In this document: in pieces, positions 34,455 to 44,685 of the stretch
Position numbering within the stretch: the stretch's first letter is position 1
Layout: every line of letters starts with the position of its first letter
Source: Palsa-360 sp963813185
GTDB taxonomy: Bacteria > Acidobacteriota > Terriglobia > Acidiferrales > UBA7541
NCBI GenBank assembly: GCA_963813185.1
Contig: CAWEYA010000021.1
Location: forward strand, 62,001 to 126,000
Direction of reading: 5' to 3'
DNA: 64,000 bases
The notes under the pieces: model-generated
What the model was told of the DNA's origin: nothing
What the model saw: the letters and a program-made list of their open reading frames with translations, nothing else
Database searches by the model: none
Translations under genes and position numbers: made by a program

Positions 34455-37400
34455 TCAAAACAGAAACTTCAACGCCAGTTGACCAATCCGCGGATCGCGC
34501 GCCTGTGTGATCAGGCCGAAAGTTGAGGAATTAATTGTCCCGGGTCCAGTTCCGAGGCTTGGGGCAATGAATTGAGCGTGGTTGAACACATTGAAAAACT
34601 CGGCTCGGAACTGAACCTTCATCCGCTCGCTGATTGAGGTCTCCTTTATCAGAGACATATCGAAGTTGTTAAGTCCGGGACCATTGAAGAAGCGCCGGTT
34701 AAGAGTATTCAAAACTCCCAGCGGTGCCTTCGAGAAGGCGCTGGTATTGAAATACGGCAGGCCCGATCGCGGATCCGTTATATTCAGGGGCGCGCCGTTG
34801 TAAATGGGCGTGGCGGGGGAGCCAGACAAGCCCAACAGTGAATTGTCCCCCGTTTGATGCATCAATATCGGGGTACCCTTTGCGAACGTGGCAATGCCCG
34901 CCACTTGCCAACCTGCCAGGAGCCGCTCGTAGTGTGAGCTCAAATGATCGAACGGCAGCGTGTAGGTGTAGCTGAATGTGAGATCTTGCGGGACGTTGAA
35001 AGATGCCAGTTGCCTGCTCAATCCCGCGTTGAACGGATTTACAGTTCCATCCTCATATGTGGTGCCATTCTCCGCCTTGCTCCAGGTATACGCGGCCAAC
35101 AAGCTGAAGTGTGCCGAGGTGTGCTGCACACTTACCTGCAGAGCGTTGTAGTTAGAATTCCCCACCGACGTGTAAACAGTGTTTCCAGCAAAATTGTTCC
35201 CCAACGGCGAATAGGTGCCATTGATGGTGCAAGGTGGATTCGTTATGGGTCCCGTACATAAAGTCTGAGTCGGCCCGGCCGGTACGCTATATACGACATT
35301 CTCACCACCCGGGCCGCACGATGGTGACGCATTCTGTGCGTTCAGTTGCATGCAAAGCGCAGGACTACCGACGTTGCTCTGAAGCCCCGCAAGCAGGTGG
35401 TGAGCCTGGGTTCCGACGTACCCTACGCTCAACACCGTTGATCCCGGTAGCTGGCGCTGAATCGTGAGGTTGTAGTCCTCGGCGTATGGAGTAACGTTAT
35501 GGAGGCTCCATGTGGGAAGACCGTTGAGAGGAATCTCCCAGTTAATGGGTCCGACTGGACAAGTCGCGCACCCTTGGTACGTTGTAGTGCCCGGTCCCGC
35601 AGGAATGTAGTTCGGAAAAGGTGGGCTGGGGTTCACGAACCCATCGACGCTGTTTCTATAGGGCTCGAAGAGGAGGCTCGGCACAGATGACGTATAAACA
35701 GCGACCCACGGAGACGCTCCAGTAATGGCCCAAGCTTGGCGTCCCTCGTTGTTGCTATAGAATATGCCGTAGGCAGCCCGGATGCTTGTCTTGCCGACAG
35801 AGCCTAGCAACCACTTGAGAGGACCGCTGTCAAAAGAAGGCGAGTACGCGACTCCAATCCGCGGCGAGAAATCCTTATGTGGCGTGCGTGCAACCGTTGG
35901 AGGGATCGTTCCGCCGAGGGGACTGGGGTCGCCCGCAAAATTCTCTCCCGATGGAGCCGTGGGAAAGACCTTCGATTGCTGGCCGGGTATCCAGTTGTCT
36001 GAAGTCGCGTTATTTGCTTCCCACCAGTTCTGGATGTAATCCCAGCGCAGTCCGTAGTTGACGGTCAAGTTAGACCGCACTTTCCAACTGTCCTCCGCAT
36101 ATAGGCCTATGTAAGCTTTCCGATTGTCATAATGGATATCGCTCGACTGCACCAGACCACCACCCGAGCCCATCACGCCGATCAAGAAGTCGGCGAAGTC
36201 GAGGCCGGTTTCACTGCCATCTGGGCTGAAAGTGCCATTGGGGTTCGACGCGGGAAAGCTCTGAATGTACCGTACGTAGTCATATTCCGCGCCAAACTTC
36301 AGGGTATGCCGGCCAACGATCTTGGAGAAGTTATCCATAACCTGTGGCGAGGTCTGGAACTGCTGATAGTCGAAATCCGGAACACCGACCGAGAAAGAGG
36401 TGAAATGAAAGTTCGGCGTGCCCGCATCATTAGGGTCCGCCGTGATGATGCCGCCGCCCGTAGTCAGGCTGGGGCCATAGACGAAACCTAACTGCGTGAG
36501 CGGGACGCCGAACGACAGCGGGGCTTGGACCCAACTTCTCGAACGCAACAAATTGAACCGGAACTCATTCACCGCCGTGTTGCCAAAAGTCTTTGTGACC
36601 GAGAAGTTGAACTGCTGGGGGAAAACCGTATCCGTAGTGGGAGTGCCGGGCAGATTGTCGGCACCGTATGGGTTAAGGCTTAGCAGATGGCTATTGGCAT
36701 AATAAAAGGAAATGCGACCCAACTTTTTGTTATCGTAGTCGATACGAGCTGAGCCTTGGTAGGTGTTCGTATTGACGTTGTCAGCTAGGGTCCCAGATCC
36801 GACGAAAAATCCCGTCCCGGTGGGAGTTGTTGATGTCGGCAAGGGAAAGAACCCAGGCAGCGCAAGTAATTTTGTAGCAGCGGGATCCCAGGCCTTTGTC
36901 GGGATCATTCCACCGGGGAAAACGCACGTGGCGCTCGTGCAGCCGGGCGTAAAGTAGGCTTCGCCGCTGTTCACTGAGTATCCCAGACGCTGGGAAAGAA
37001 TACTGGCAATGTAATTACCCCTTACAGTGCCGGTAAGCTGACTAGAGAGGTCGGGGGCGGAAAAATCGCCATTATGCTCCGCCTGCGTGGGCACAGGAAC
37101 CTGTCCTTGAGATATCTCTTGGGTCTGCCGCGTGGCCTGAAAATCGGTGAAGAAGAAGAGTTTGTTATGTCTAATCGGCCCCCCGACGGTACCCCCAAAT
37201 TGGTTGCGTTTAAACACGCCGCGCGTGGTGTCAAAGAAGTTCCTCGCATCTAGACTGGTATTCCGGAAGTATTCGAATGCGCTGCCATGAAAATCGTTCG
37301 TACCGGACTTGGTGACCAAACTGATGATACCGCCGGCATAGTCGCCATATTCGGCATCGACGTTGCTCGTAATTACGCGGAATTCCTCAATTGAGTCCAT

Positions 37401-38057
37401 GTTCGGGATGAGGGCAGCCCCGTTGAAACGCGTTTGCTCGATGTTGCCACCATTCACGTAAAAGCCGTTGGAGTCCTGCTCGTGGCCGTTAACGGAGTAG
37501 TTCCCGGTTGCCGCACCTCCCTCGGCGTTGACACCCTCACCAGTCTGCGTGGTGGTCGAGACAGGATTGATTCCGGCCTGGAGAGGCATCAAATTGGTGA
37601 AATCGCGTCCGTTTAGGGGCATATTCTGCATGGTCGTCCCGCCAACGACATCGCCGACTTGCGTGCTGACGGTTTCCACTTGTACCACTTCAGCAGCTAC
37701 CTCGACCGTTGAGGACGTCGTGCCCACCGACATCACTATGTTGACTTGAAGAGCAGAGTTGACGTCCACTCTGATGCCCTTCTGCCTATAATTGTTGAAG
37801 CCCTGGCTCTGAACTTCGAGGTCGTACACAGCGGGCGGCAGGGCCAGCAGAGAGAAATTCCCCGAAGGATCTGTCTGCGAGGTTTGTTGCTCATTGGTGT
37901 CTACTCGTGTGGCGGTCACGTTAGCTCCAGCGATTACGCCACCCGAGGCATCGTTCACGGTGCCGGTGATTTTGCCGTTTGTGCCCTGCGCAAAGCAGTT
38001 CATCGCGAAGAGGCCAGCAACAAAAAGCAACCCGAACCACTTAGGGAATGTAAGCAT
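34455..38057 (-). CDS. TonB-dependent receptor with carboxypeptidase-regulatory-like N-terminus
   Basis: This outer-membrane receptor of about 1200 residues is of the type that is greatly expanded in Acidobacteriota. A signal peptide (LLFVAGLFAMNCFAQG) leads into a carboxypeptidase-regulatory-like domain (ITGTVNDASGGVIAGANVTA). A TonB plug follows (QNMPLNGRDFTNLMPLQAG, VNGHEQDSNGFYVNG, GGIISLVTKSGTNDFHG), then a long beta-barrel. The C-terminus is QARDPRIGQLALKFLF, ending in Phe as outer-membrane proteins do. The ATG at 38057 follows GGGAGGGTTGTGGAC. A fragment of a related gene, sharing even the 3' flank, lies at 54424-54630. Substrate unknown; large organic ligands such as glycans are typical. 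Confidence 0.93.
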   Translation of the reverse strand: MLTFPKWFGLLFVAGLFAMNCFAQGTNGKITGTVNDASGGVIAGANVTATRVDTNEQQTSQTDPSGNFSLLALPPAVYDLEVQSQGFNNYRQKGIRVDVNSALQVNIVMSVGTTSSTVEVAAEVVQVETVSTQVGDVVGGTTMQNMPLNGRDFTNLMPLQAGINPVSTTTQTGEGVNAEGGAATGNYSVNGHEQDSNGFYVNGGNIEQTRFNGAALIPNMDSIEEFRVITSNVDAEYGDYAGGIISLVTKSGTNDFHGSAFEYFRNTSLDARNFFDTTRGVFKRNQFGGTVGGPIRHNKLFFFTDFQATRQTQEISQGQVPVPTQAEHNGDFSAPDLSSQLTGTVRGNYIASILSQRLGYSVNSGEAYFTPGCTSATCVFPGGMIPTKAWDPAATKLLALPGFFPLPTSTTPTGTGFFVGSGTLADNVNTNTYQGSARIDYDNKKLGRISFYYANSHLLSLNPYGADNLPGTPTTDTVFPQQFNFSVTKTFGNTAVNEFRFNLLRSRSWVQAPLSFGVPLTQLGFVYGPSLTTGGGIITADPNDAGTPNFHFTSFSVGVPDFDYQQFQTSPQVMDNFSKIVGRHTLKFGAEYDYVRYIQSFPASNPNGTFSPDGSETGLDFADFLIGVMGSGGGLVQSSDIHYDNRKAYIGLYAEDSWKVRSNLTVNYGLRWDYIQNWWEANNATSDNWIPGQQSKVFPTAPSGENFAGDPSPLGGTIPPTVARTPHKDFSPRIGVAYSPSFDSGPLKWLLGSVGKTSIRAAYGIFYSNNEGRQAWAITGASPWVAVYTSSVPSLLFEPYRNSVDGFVNPSPPFPNYIPAGPGTTTYQGCATCPVGPINWEIPLNGLPTWSLHNVTPYAEDYNLTIQRQLPGSTVLSVGYVGTQAHHLLAGLQSNVGSPALCMQLNAQNASPSCGPGGENVVYSVPAGPTQTLCTGPITNPPCTINGTYSPLGNNFAGNTVYTSVGNSNYNALQVSVQHTSAHFSLLAAYTWSKAENGTTYEDGTVNPFNAGLSRQLASFNVPQDLTFSYTYTLPFDHLSSHYERLLAGWQVAGIATFAKGTPILMHQTGDNSLLGLSGSPATPIYNGAPLNITDPRSGLPYFNTSAFSKAPLGVLNTLNRRFFNGPGLNNFDMSLIKETSISERMKVQFRAEFFNVFNHAQFIAPSLGTGPGTINSSTFGLITQARDPRIGQLALKFLF

Positions 38058-38579
38058 GTCCACAACCCTCCCGCAATCTTTGCTCTTTAGCCCTTGACCT
38101 TCAGCCTAGTCACCCTCCGAATAAGCAAAAAAGACAGACTCGCCAAATTTGCTTACATGGAATCCAATTTTCGGGTCTCAAATCGGAATGAAACATCATT
38201 CGAGCACGAAACAATGTCGGATTAATGTGCGATTCGTATAATAGTAGTTCTCAAATGTCAAGCGAAAACTTTAGGGATGCAAACATGAACGTACTCGATT
38301 GCCACCGAAGAGCGGACGATGAAGATCGAGTTGATCTTGCGAGTGTTGCCGAAGAAGATTACGTTGCGGCGGGCGGTGGAGATGGCATCATGGACCGGCA
38401 GATGCGACGCTGGCATAGACAACACGGAGAGTTTGGTTAGGACGAGTTTCTGGACCGACGGCTGAGCAAACCCAGCCCCGAGTGCCTGCCGCTGGCGTTA
38501 GTCGAGCAGGTGTTCGCTCAAAATGAGCACACGTATCAGTCGTCCTCAACGCAGCCGTGGGTCGAATTCGACAAGTGAA
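38058..38579. other. Intergenic region, nothing firm
   Basis: About 520 bases lie between the receptor start and the acetate transporter stop. Short frames exist on both strands but none has a ribosome site and a recognisable protein. It must contain the receptor promoter. Confidence 0.5.
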
Positions 38580-39164
38580 CTATGACTTTAGGATTGGTCG
38601 CCCGACACTAATCACAGTTCGCCCGAACGTCGCGTTCGTCACCTCGACAAAAGAGAGGTACATTGCATCAAGCCCGGTAACAAGACCACACCATCCGCCG
38701 AGTTTGTGCCATCCATCCCCCATTCCCAGGTCACCTCCCGCGAGCAAGAAGAAAGTGATCCACAGCAGCAAGAAAACCGTCCAAAGAGTGAAATTGGTCC
38801 GGAACGTTGGGATCCACATGTACAAGGTGAATAACCCCCAAATGAGGAGCGCGACTCCGACGCCATGGGGATCCGGCGGTTTGATCCAGCCCGCTCCGAT
38901 AGTCCACAGCAGGAAAGCATACCACCACCAGAATGCGCCATACGACGTGAAAGCGACCGTGCCAAATGTGTTGCCGTTTTTGAACTCCAAGACCCCAGCA
39001 ACAATTTGTGCGAACCCTCCGTACGCAAATGCGAGTGGTACTACTACCGGCAAAGCAGTTGTCGGCAAGAGTCCAGCGTTGATCGCGCTAAGCACCACAG
39101 TGGTTACTCCAAAGGCTGCCAGGCCCAGCGGTGCGGGATTCGCAACGATTGTCCCATTGGCCAT
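38580..39164 (-). CDS. satP: Acetate uptake transporter (GPR1/FUN34/YaaH family)
   Basis: The 194-residue protein has six predicted membrane helices and the family signature ANPAPLGLAAFG at the N-terminus (NPAPLGL). The later segments FAYGGFAQIVAGVLEF and YGAFWWWYAFLLW are also typical. SatP-type proteins carry acetate and succinate across the inner membrane. The ATG follows TAGGGAGGAGAACTCG. It fits with acetyl-CoA synthetase and isocitrate lyase in this window as parts of acetate use, although the three are far apart. Confidence 0.92.
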   Translation of the reverse strand: MANGTIVANPAPLGLAAFGVTTVVLSAINAGLLPTTALPVVVPLAFAYGGFAQIVAGVLEFKNGNTFGTVAFTSYGAFWWWYAFLLWTIGAGWIKPPDPHGVGVALLIWGLFTLYMWIPTFRTNFTLWTVFLLLWITFFLLAGGDLGMGDGWHKLGGWCGLVTGLDAMYLSFVEVTNATFGRTVISVGRPILKS

Positions 39165-39518
39165 GACGAGTTCTCCTCCCTAACTATTCCTGGACGCGTC
39201 ACACGCATGCTCAGATCGCGGAGCCGCCAAGATATCGCTCTCGATTGGGCCCATGTATATCTCACTTCTGTCGGTGATGGCAACCACGTCATCGTGTCAG
39301 TGACGTTTCGCCTATTTGGAGCCACTTGGGCTCGTGACCCATTAGCTGGGGTCAACTGGTCAACGCTGCCACTGTGGTTTAGAACTGGCCGAAATCTCCA
39401 AGAATCTCGAGAATTTGGCGCCGCTGTATAAGTTGGATTTTGAGTTTCAATTTTCCCGACGGGAAGCATAAAATGTCAAGTGCGGGAGGTCCCCAACTGG
39501 ATCACCCGCAAGCGAACC
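39165..39518. promoter_or_regulatory. Divergent promoter region between satP and the BlaI gene
   Basis: No gene is supported in these 354 bases. CATAAAAT at about 39467 is a possible -10 for the BlaI-type gene. An 8-bp palindrome TCTCGAGA lies at 39405-39412. No TACA-TGTA BlaI operator was recognised. Confidence 0.35.
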
Positions 39519-39965
39519 ATGATTCGTTTCCTAAAAAATCACGGCCAACGAGAAGGCCAGGACGTACAGCAGGTGGTCTTGGGGAGCCTGGAACTTGAAT
39601 TGATGGGAATTCTTTGGTCGCACGGTGAGAGCAGTGTCCGCGAGGTCGCAGCGAAGCTGGACCGGCCGCTGGCATATACCACAGTGATGACGACGCTCGA
39701 CCGGTTGTACAAGAAAGGACTTCTGGGGCGCCACAAGTCGGAGCGCGCGTTTGTTTATTCGCCACGAACGCCGCGGGAGGAATGGGAGCGGCGAAGGGCA
39801 TGGGATGTCGTTGCAGCTTTTCTAAAAGGTCCAAGCCCATCCGCCGAGTTGCTGCTTTCTTGTCTTGTCGATGCTGTTGGCGAGCATGATGCGAAGCTGC
39901 TGGATGAACTGGAAAAGAAGATTCGCCTGCGTAGAAAAGAGCTTTACCAGCGGGAGCGGCCATGA
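39519..39965 (+). CDS. BlaI/MecI-family transcriptional repressor
   Basis: The 148-residue winged-helix repressor has the BlaI pattern: LGSLELELMGILWSHGESSVREV, recognition helix LAYTTVMTTLDRLYKKGLL, wing HKSERAFVYSP. The C-terminal helices form the dimer interface cleaved by the partner protease. Its stop overlaps the start of an M56 peptidase gene (ATGA), the classic BlaI-BlaR1 arrangement. A GTG at 39480 could give 13 more residues. No beta-lactamase gene is nearby; the next gene is a TonB-dependent receptor, so that is the likely target. Confidence 0.93.
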   Translation: MIRFLKNHGQREGQDVQQVVLGSLELELMGILWSHGESSVREVAAKLDRPLAYTTVMTTLDRLYKKGLLGRHKSERAFVYSPRTPREEWERRRAWDVVAAFLKGPSPSAELLLSCLVDAVGEHDAKLLDELEKKIRLRRKELYQRERP

Positions 39966-40942
39966 ACTTCCCCTATCTTCTCAGGCTTACGTGCCTTTGT
40001 TCCGCCTCTTTCTTCCTAGTGAACTGGGCCTTGGGCCTGGGTACTCTTCTATTCTCCCGAGTGGCGGTCCGTTATGCGGAAACAAGAAGAGCGAGCACCG
40101 CCGCGCGATTTCTTTTCACGCTGCGCATGGCTCCATATGCTCTCGGTCTCCTCAGCGTCTTGGGACTGAGTGTCCCCAGTTACTTGCGGTTCGAACCGGA
40201 AGCAAGTACGGAGCACATCGGCCTCCTCTGCTCCGCGCTGGGGCTTCTGGGCGCGGCTACGTGGACTATCTCGATCATGCGAGCCACGCGCGCCTTAACT
40301 GCTTCGCGGCGTTACAACCGGCAATGTCAACTCGCGGCCCGGGAAACAGACGTGCTGGGAGGATCGTCACGAGTTTTTGTTGTCGAAATTGAAGTGCCAT
40401 TGCTGGCGATGGCGGGATTGGTCCGCCCACGGCTGCTCGTCTCGCGATGCGTAATGCGTGCGCTCTCGGCGGAAGAGTTGGATTCTGCTATGCGGCACGA
40501 AACTGCTCATCGTGTTTCTCGCGACAATTTCAAGCGGTTGGCGATTTTGTTGGCTCCTGACATTTTCCCATTTGTCCACGGTCTTCGGGCACTGGAACGG
40601 AGCTGGATGAGATTTGCGGAATGGGCGGCGGATGATGAAGCTGTCGGCGGGGACTCCTGCCGCGCTCTTTGGCTTGCCGGAGCGCTGCTTCGTGTGGCGA
40701 GGATGGGCGTGGGGCCGCGTTTGCCTTCTCTGCATACTTCGCTGGTCGCTGGCGGCGAAGAACTTCCCGCCCGAGTGGAGCGCCTGCTTCACACGGACCC
40801 TTTGGGTCCGAGACGGGCTTGGCGAACTCGACCGCTGATTGCTGGTGCCGGTCTCCTGGTCACAAGTTACCTTGTAGTTTTGGTAGCGTGGCCGTCGACG
40901 CTTTCGTCAATATATCGGCTGCTAGAACTCTTTCTCCGCTAA
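39962..40942 (+). CDS. M56-family (BlaR1/MecR1-like) membrane metallopeptidase
   Basis: The 326-residue integral membrane protein has N-terminal helices (LTCLCSASFFLVNWALGLG), then the zinc motif HETAH near residue 180 with the downstream EWAADDEA that supplies the third zinc ligand. A final helix (PLIAGAGLLVTSYLVVLVAW) ends the protein. BlaR1 proteins sense a signal and cleave the BlaI repressor. The C-terminal penicillin-binding sensor domain of true BlaR1 is missing, so the signal is not a beta-lactam sensed in the usual way. It is translationally coupled to the repressor. Confidence 0.9.
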   Translation: MNFPYLLRLTCLCSASFFLVNWALGLGTLLFSRVAVRYAETRRASTAARFLFTLRMAPYALGLLSVLGLSVPSYLRFEPEASTEHIGLLCSALGLLGAATWTISIMRATRALTASRRYNRQCQLAARETDVLGGSSRVFVVEIEVPLLAMAGLVRPRLLVSRCVMRALSAEELDSAMRHETAHRVSRDNFKRLAILLAPDIFPFVHGLRALERSWMRFAEWAADDEAVGGDSCRALWLAGALLRVARMGVGPRLPSLHTSLVAGGEELPARVERLLHTDPLGPRRAWRTRPLIAGAGLLVTSYLVVLVAWPSTLSSIYRLLELFLR

Positions 40943-41106
40943 TACTCAAGACGAAGAGACCTCAATAGTAGGAGCGCCCCGATCGATTCGGGTGCCATTG
41001 TCATTATTAAAATAAGGATTAGAGAGCGTCACCTCCTGTGAATCCCGTTCGTACGAGCTACGACCTATGGTAGTAGACCACTGGCTTCAGTAGTCTATCG
41101 CCCTAG

Positions 41107-44103
41107 ATGATGATCCCATCCCTGTTTTCGTCATTCGTTCGTGTCCCGAGCAAAGTGCTTCTGCTCTTGCCGCTATTCCTCTTGTCGCCACGTTTGGCCG
41201 CACAGAATCCGCGTGGATCGCTGCGGGGAGTCGTGCAGGACGCGGACGGGGGGAACATTGCGTCCGCAAAGATTGTGGTGCAGGCGGATGAATCCACGCT
41301 CCTACGCGAGGCCACGAGCAATGATCGAGGTGAATTTCGCTTGGACGATTTGGCGCCCGGGATCTATGAAATGGTCGTAAGCAAAAATGGATTTGCCGAA
41401 GCACGATCGCACGTAAAGATACTCATCAGCTCCGTGCAAGAAATGAACGTAGTGTTAAGACTCCAATCCTTCCAGCAAACCATAAGCGTAAAAGGGCAAG
41501 CGTCTTCGATTACCATGCAGCCGATCGACACTGCCAGCGCGGTACAACAAGCGGTTATCTCGGAGCAAGATCTGGCCAGGATTCCGCTGGCCGCACGGAG
41601 CTTTGCGAATATCGCGTATTTGGCGCCGGGAACTGAACCCGTGGAGCCGTCTGATCCGACGAAGGCGCGAATCACGGCGGTTTCCACGGGAGGAAGCTCT
41701 GGTTTGAACAACGAAGTGTCGGTGGATGGCGTGGATAATGCGGACGATTGGATCGGTGGCATTTTACAAAATTTTTCTCCCGAGGCGATACAGGAGTTTG
41801 CGATTCGAACGGCGCAAGCTGATGCCGACACGGGCCGCACAACGGCGACTTCGATTGTCATCATTACCAAGGCGGGCACAAACAACTGGCACGGGGACGA
41901 GGCGTTCTATGGGCGTGCGGCAGTGCTGAATGCCCGGCTCCCGATCGATAATCCGGCGCCGAATCCGAAGCAGCCATTTTCGCGGCAGAATTACGTGGGG
42001 ACGCTGGGCGGTCCAATCGTGAAGGACAAGCTTTGGTTTTTCTCGTCGTTCGAATATGTGCGCGAAAACGCTAGCATCGCGTACAGCCTGGCGAGCCAAA
42101 CGCAGTTCCAGGCGCTGTCGCAACTAGCCACGCAAGGATTGGTGGACGTGAGCGGCACAACGGTCAGTTCGATCGCGGTGCCGACTTCTGTACCGGTGCC
42201 GTTCCGTGACTATCTCGGCACCGTGCGCTTCGATTGGCAGCAGTCCGTTCGATCGCACTGGTTCTTGCGGATCTCGGGGGACAGCTACACCACGCACGAT
42301 GCGCTGGTGCAGCAGGGAACGCTGCCTTCGACGGGCGCGACCACACACAACAATTATTTTAATTTTGCGTTAAGCAATAATTCCACGCTCAGTCGCTCCT
42401 GGGTCGGCTCGTTCGTCTTTGGAAGCACTGGTCTGCACCTGACGCAGACCCGGAACTCGGACCTGGGATTTGCGCTGGCGTTTCCTTTCACCTCAACTTC
42501 GGCAACCACGTCAGGCTTGGAAACATTCGGGGACAACCAATTCGTTACAGCGATTACGGCTTTCCCGGTGCTGCGGAATCAGGAAAAATACCAGTTGCGT
42601 TATGACTTGGCGAACATGAGCGGGAACCACGCGCCGCGGTTTGGAGTCAACTTCATTCACGAGCCGGTGATGAGCGGGGCGTTGACGGCCAACGCGGAAA
42701 CATTGGTGACCTTCGTGCTCAATCCAACCGACTACGCTGCCGACCCGCAGCAGTTCACGATGGACTTGACTGCGTGCTCGGTGAATCCTTCGCCGCTAGT
42801 GACGCCTGGAACAAAGTGCAATTCGACATCGGTGGGAGACGCGAGCTTTTCGCAAAACGTGCAGCGGCTTGGGCTCTACGCGGAAGATTCCTGGCGAATC
42901 ACGCGAAAGCTGACGCTGAACTACGGGGTACGCTACGACACGACGTTTGGATTATTCGAGAGTTCCGGGCGGAGCCAGGCGCAGAATCCATTCTTGTTGG
43001 CGCTCGATCCGACGCAGGCCCCTTTCATCAGTACGGCACCCCTTGATTACCGCAAGGCCTTTGCGCCGCGGCTGGGTGTCGCGTATGCGGCGGGGCGGGA
43101 GAGTAGAACCGTGATTCGAGCGGGATTCGGCATGTATTACAACGATCTTGCGCAAAACGGGTGGGTGACGGCGCTTCAAGCGGTGAATGATACGAACGTG
43201 AAAACGGGAGGGGGAGTAGCCGCGCCCTCGGTCATCGATCCGAACTATCACACGCCCTACGCTATTCATGCAACGGGTGACGTGCAGCATGCATTTAACG
43301 CCAACTGGACTTTGCGTACCGACTTCACGCTGGAGACAGGAATGCACGCATACCGACACTACAATTTTCCGAATGGCACGTTTAGGAGTTTGGGGGTGTT
43401 CCGGAGCGACAACAGATCTAGTTACAAGGCGCTCAAAGTGCACCTGCAGGGAAACGTGGCGAAGCGGCTGAACCTCGTGGCGAACTACACGCTCGCCAGC
43501 GCGAAGACGTGGGGGTGTGTGCTGGGCGAACTTTTCGATTACGTTAATGGGGTGTGCGACCCGCTGAATGCGTTCGCGCCGGGTGATTATGGGCCGTCGG
43601 GAGAAGACGTGAGGCATCGCGGGGTGCTCGTGGGGACGATCTATGCACTAGCCGGAGTTGAGATTACTTTTCTGTCGCAGGCAGAAAGCGCGCGCCCTTT
43701 TACACTCACCAACGCCAACGGCTCTGATCGCGCCATCGTGAACGGTGCCAAAACGACTCTCGATCAGGTCCGCGGCACCCCCTATCTGCAGACCGATCTG
43801 CGCGTCAGCCGTCCCGTTCAGTTTCACGAACGCTGGACAGCTACACCATTCATCGAGTTCTTCAACCTATTTAATCGCAACAATCCGGGAGCGAACTACG
43901 TCACGAACGTGGCGGCTCTACCTGTCAACGATCCATCCAATGTCAACACGGTTTGTCTGAATGCATCGTGTACCCGAAGCGTCCCGGTCACGAGCATCAA
44001 CCAACTACGCGTGCCTGCGGGCGCGTTAGGCGATTTCTTCGGTCCGGGCACGACGGTTGGAATTCCCTTTGCCGCCCAAATTGGCGTGCGCCTGACCTTC
44101 TGA
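41107..44103 (+). CDS. TonB-dependent receptor with carboxypeptidase-regulatory-like N-terminus
   Basis: The 998-residue receptor has a signal peptide (VLLLLPLFLLSPRLAAQ), the regulatory-like domain (GSLRGVVQDADGGNIASAKI), a plug (EVSVDGVDNADDWIGGI, TSIVIITKAGTNNWHGD) and a beta-barrel. The end reads FAAQIGVRLTF with terminal Phe. It is shorter than the receptor at 34455 and only distantly similar to it. It follows the BlaI/M56 pair on the same strand after 164 bases, which suggests that the protease-repressor switch controls its expression. Ligand unknown. Confidence 0.92.
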   Translation: MMIPSLFSSFVRVPSKVLLLLPLFLLSPRLAAQNPRGSLRGVVQDADGGNIASAKIVVQADESTLLREATSNDRGEFRLDDLAPGIYEMVVSKNGFAEARSHVKILISSVQEMNVVLRLQSFQQTISVKGQASSITMQPIDTASAVQQAVISEQDLARIPLAARSFANIAYLAPGTEPVEPSDPTKARITAVSTGGSSGLNNEVSVDGVDNADDWIGGILQNFSPEAIQEFAIRTAQADADTGRTTATSIVIITKAGTNNWHGDEAFYGRAAVLNARLPIDNPAPNPKQPFSRQNYVGTLGGPIVKDKLWFFSSFEYVRENASIAYSLASQTQFQALSQLATQGLVDVSGTTVSSIAVPTSVPVPFRDYLGTVRFDWQQSVRSHWFLRISGDSYTTHDALVQQGTLPSTGATTHNNYFNFALSNNSTLSRSWVGSFVFGSTGLHLTQTRNSDLGFALAFPFTSTSATTSGLETFGDNQFVTAITAFPVLRNQEKYQLRYDLANMSGNHAPRFGVNFIHEPVMSGALTANAETLVTFVLNPTDYAADPQQFTMDLTACSVNPSPLVTPGTKCNSTSVGDASFSQNVQRLGLYAEDSWRITRKLTLNYGVRYDTTFGLFESSGRSQAQNPFLLALDPTQAPFISTAPLDYRKAFAPRLGVAYAAGRESRTVIRAGFGMYYNDLAQNGWVTALQAVNDTNVKTGGGVAAPSVIDPNYHTPYAIHATGDVQHAFNANWTLRTDFTLETGMHAYRHYNFPNGTFRSLGVFRSDNRSSYKALKVHLQGNVAKRLNLVANYTLASAKTWGCVLGELFDYVNGVCDPLNAFAPGDYGPSGEDVRHRGVLVGTIYALAGVEITFLSQAESARPFTLTNANGSDRAIVNGAKTTLDQVRGTPYLQTDLRVSRPVQFHERWTATPFIEFFNLFNRNNPGANYVTNVAALPVNDPSNVNTVCLNASCTRSVPVTSINQLRVPAGALGDFFGPGTTVGIPFAAQIGVRLTF

Positions 44104-44685
44104 ACGGTGGGCTGCAAGAGATGCTGCAGACGGCTACCAATAACTATTGCGGGGCGTAAGGCTCCGCACTGGCACCGGTTGTAAGAAGCCACTGTGGCTT
44201 CAGGGTTTCAATCGAAACTATGACCACGTTCTCAAGTACGTCTTCAAGAGTGGGGTCACCAAGGACAGAAGTTGTGCGGGACCCTTCCACTATTTTTAAT
44301 CCACCCTCCTTTCACCGGTTGCTACTGTTCAATTAAGAAGAAGTAGACTGCCTGGCAGCGAAGCTGCGGCCAGGCAATGTTCATGGAGGCGGCTGATGCT
44401 GCCGAACAGAATCGTCGCGCTACGCTCGCCAGCGCGGTAGGCAAGCCGTCGATCGGAGCAGATTTCGGTCACGAGAGAGTCACGAGAAGGAAGAATGTCG
44501 TAGAAATCAGTTGGAAAAAAACTGCCGCGTCGTGCTTTGAGATTCCAACAGGGGTGGTGCTGGGATGCTTCTGTGGTCGCTAGGAGCACGCAGCCCTCAA
44601 AACCCGCTTGGACTCCTATTTTGAGGTCGTCAGATTTGGGTTGCTGGTGAGCTGCAAGTTAAAACGGAAATCCGGGATTACTCTG
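44104..44685. other. Intergenic region with one hairpin
   Basis: No gene is supported. A perfect hairpin TGCCTGGC-AGC-GAA-GCT-GCG-GCCAGGCA lies at 44349-44376. It has no T-run, so terminator function is unproven. Confidence 0.5.

Noticed and set aside
38225..38440. Possible small protein upstream of the acetate transporter stop
   Set aside because: No ribosome site, no recognised motif, and unusual composition. The opposite-strand frame was equally unconvincing.
44377..44583. Frame of 68 codons after the receptor gene
   Set aside because: It begins inside a hairpin arm and has no motif or ribosome site.
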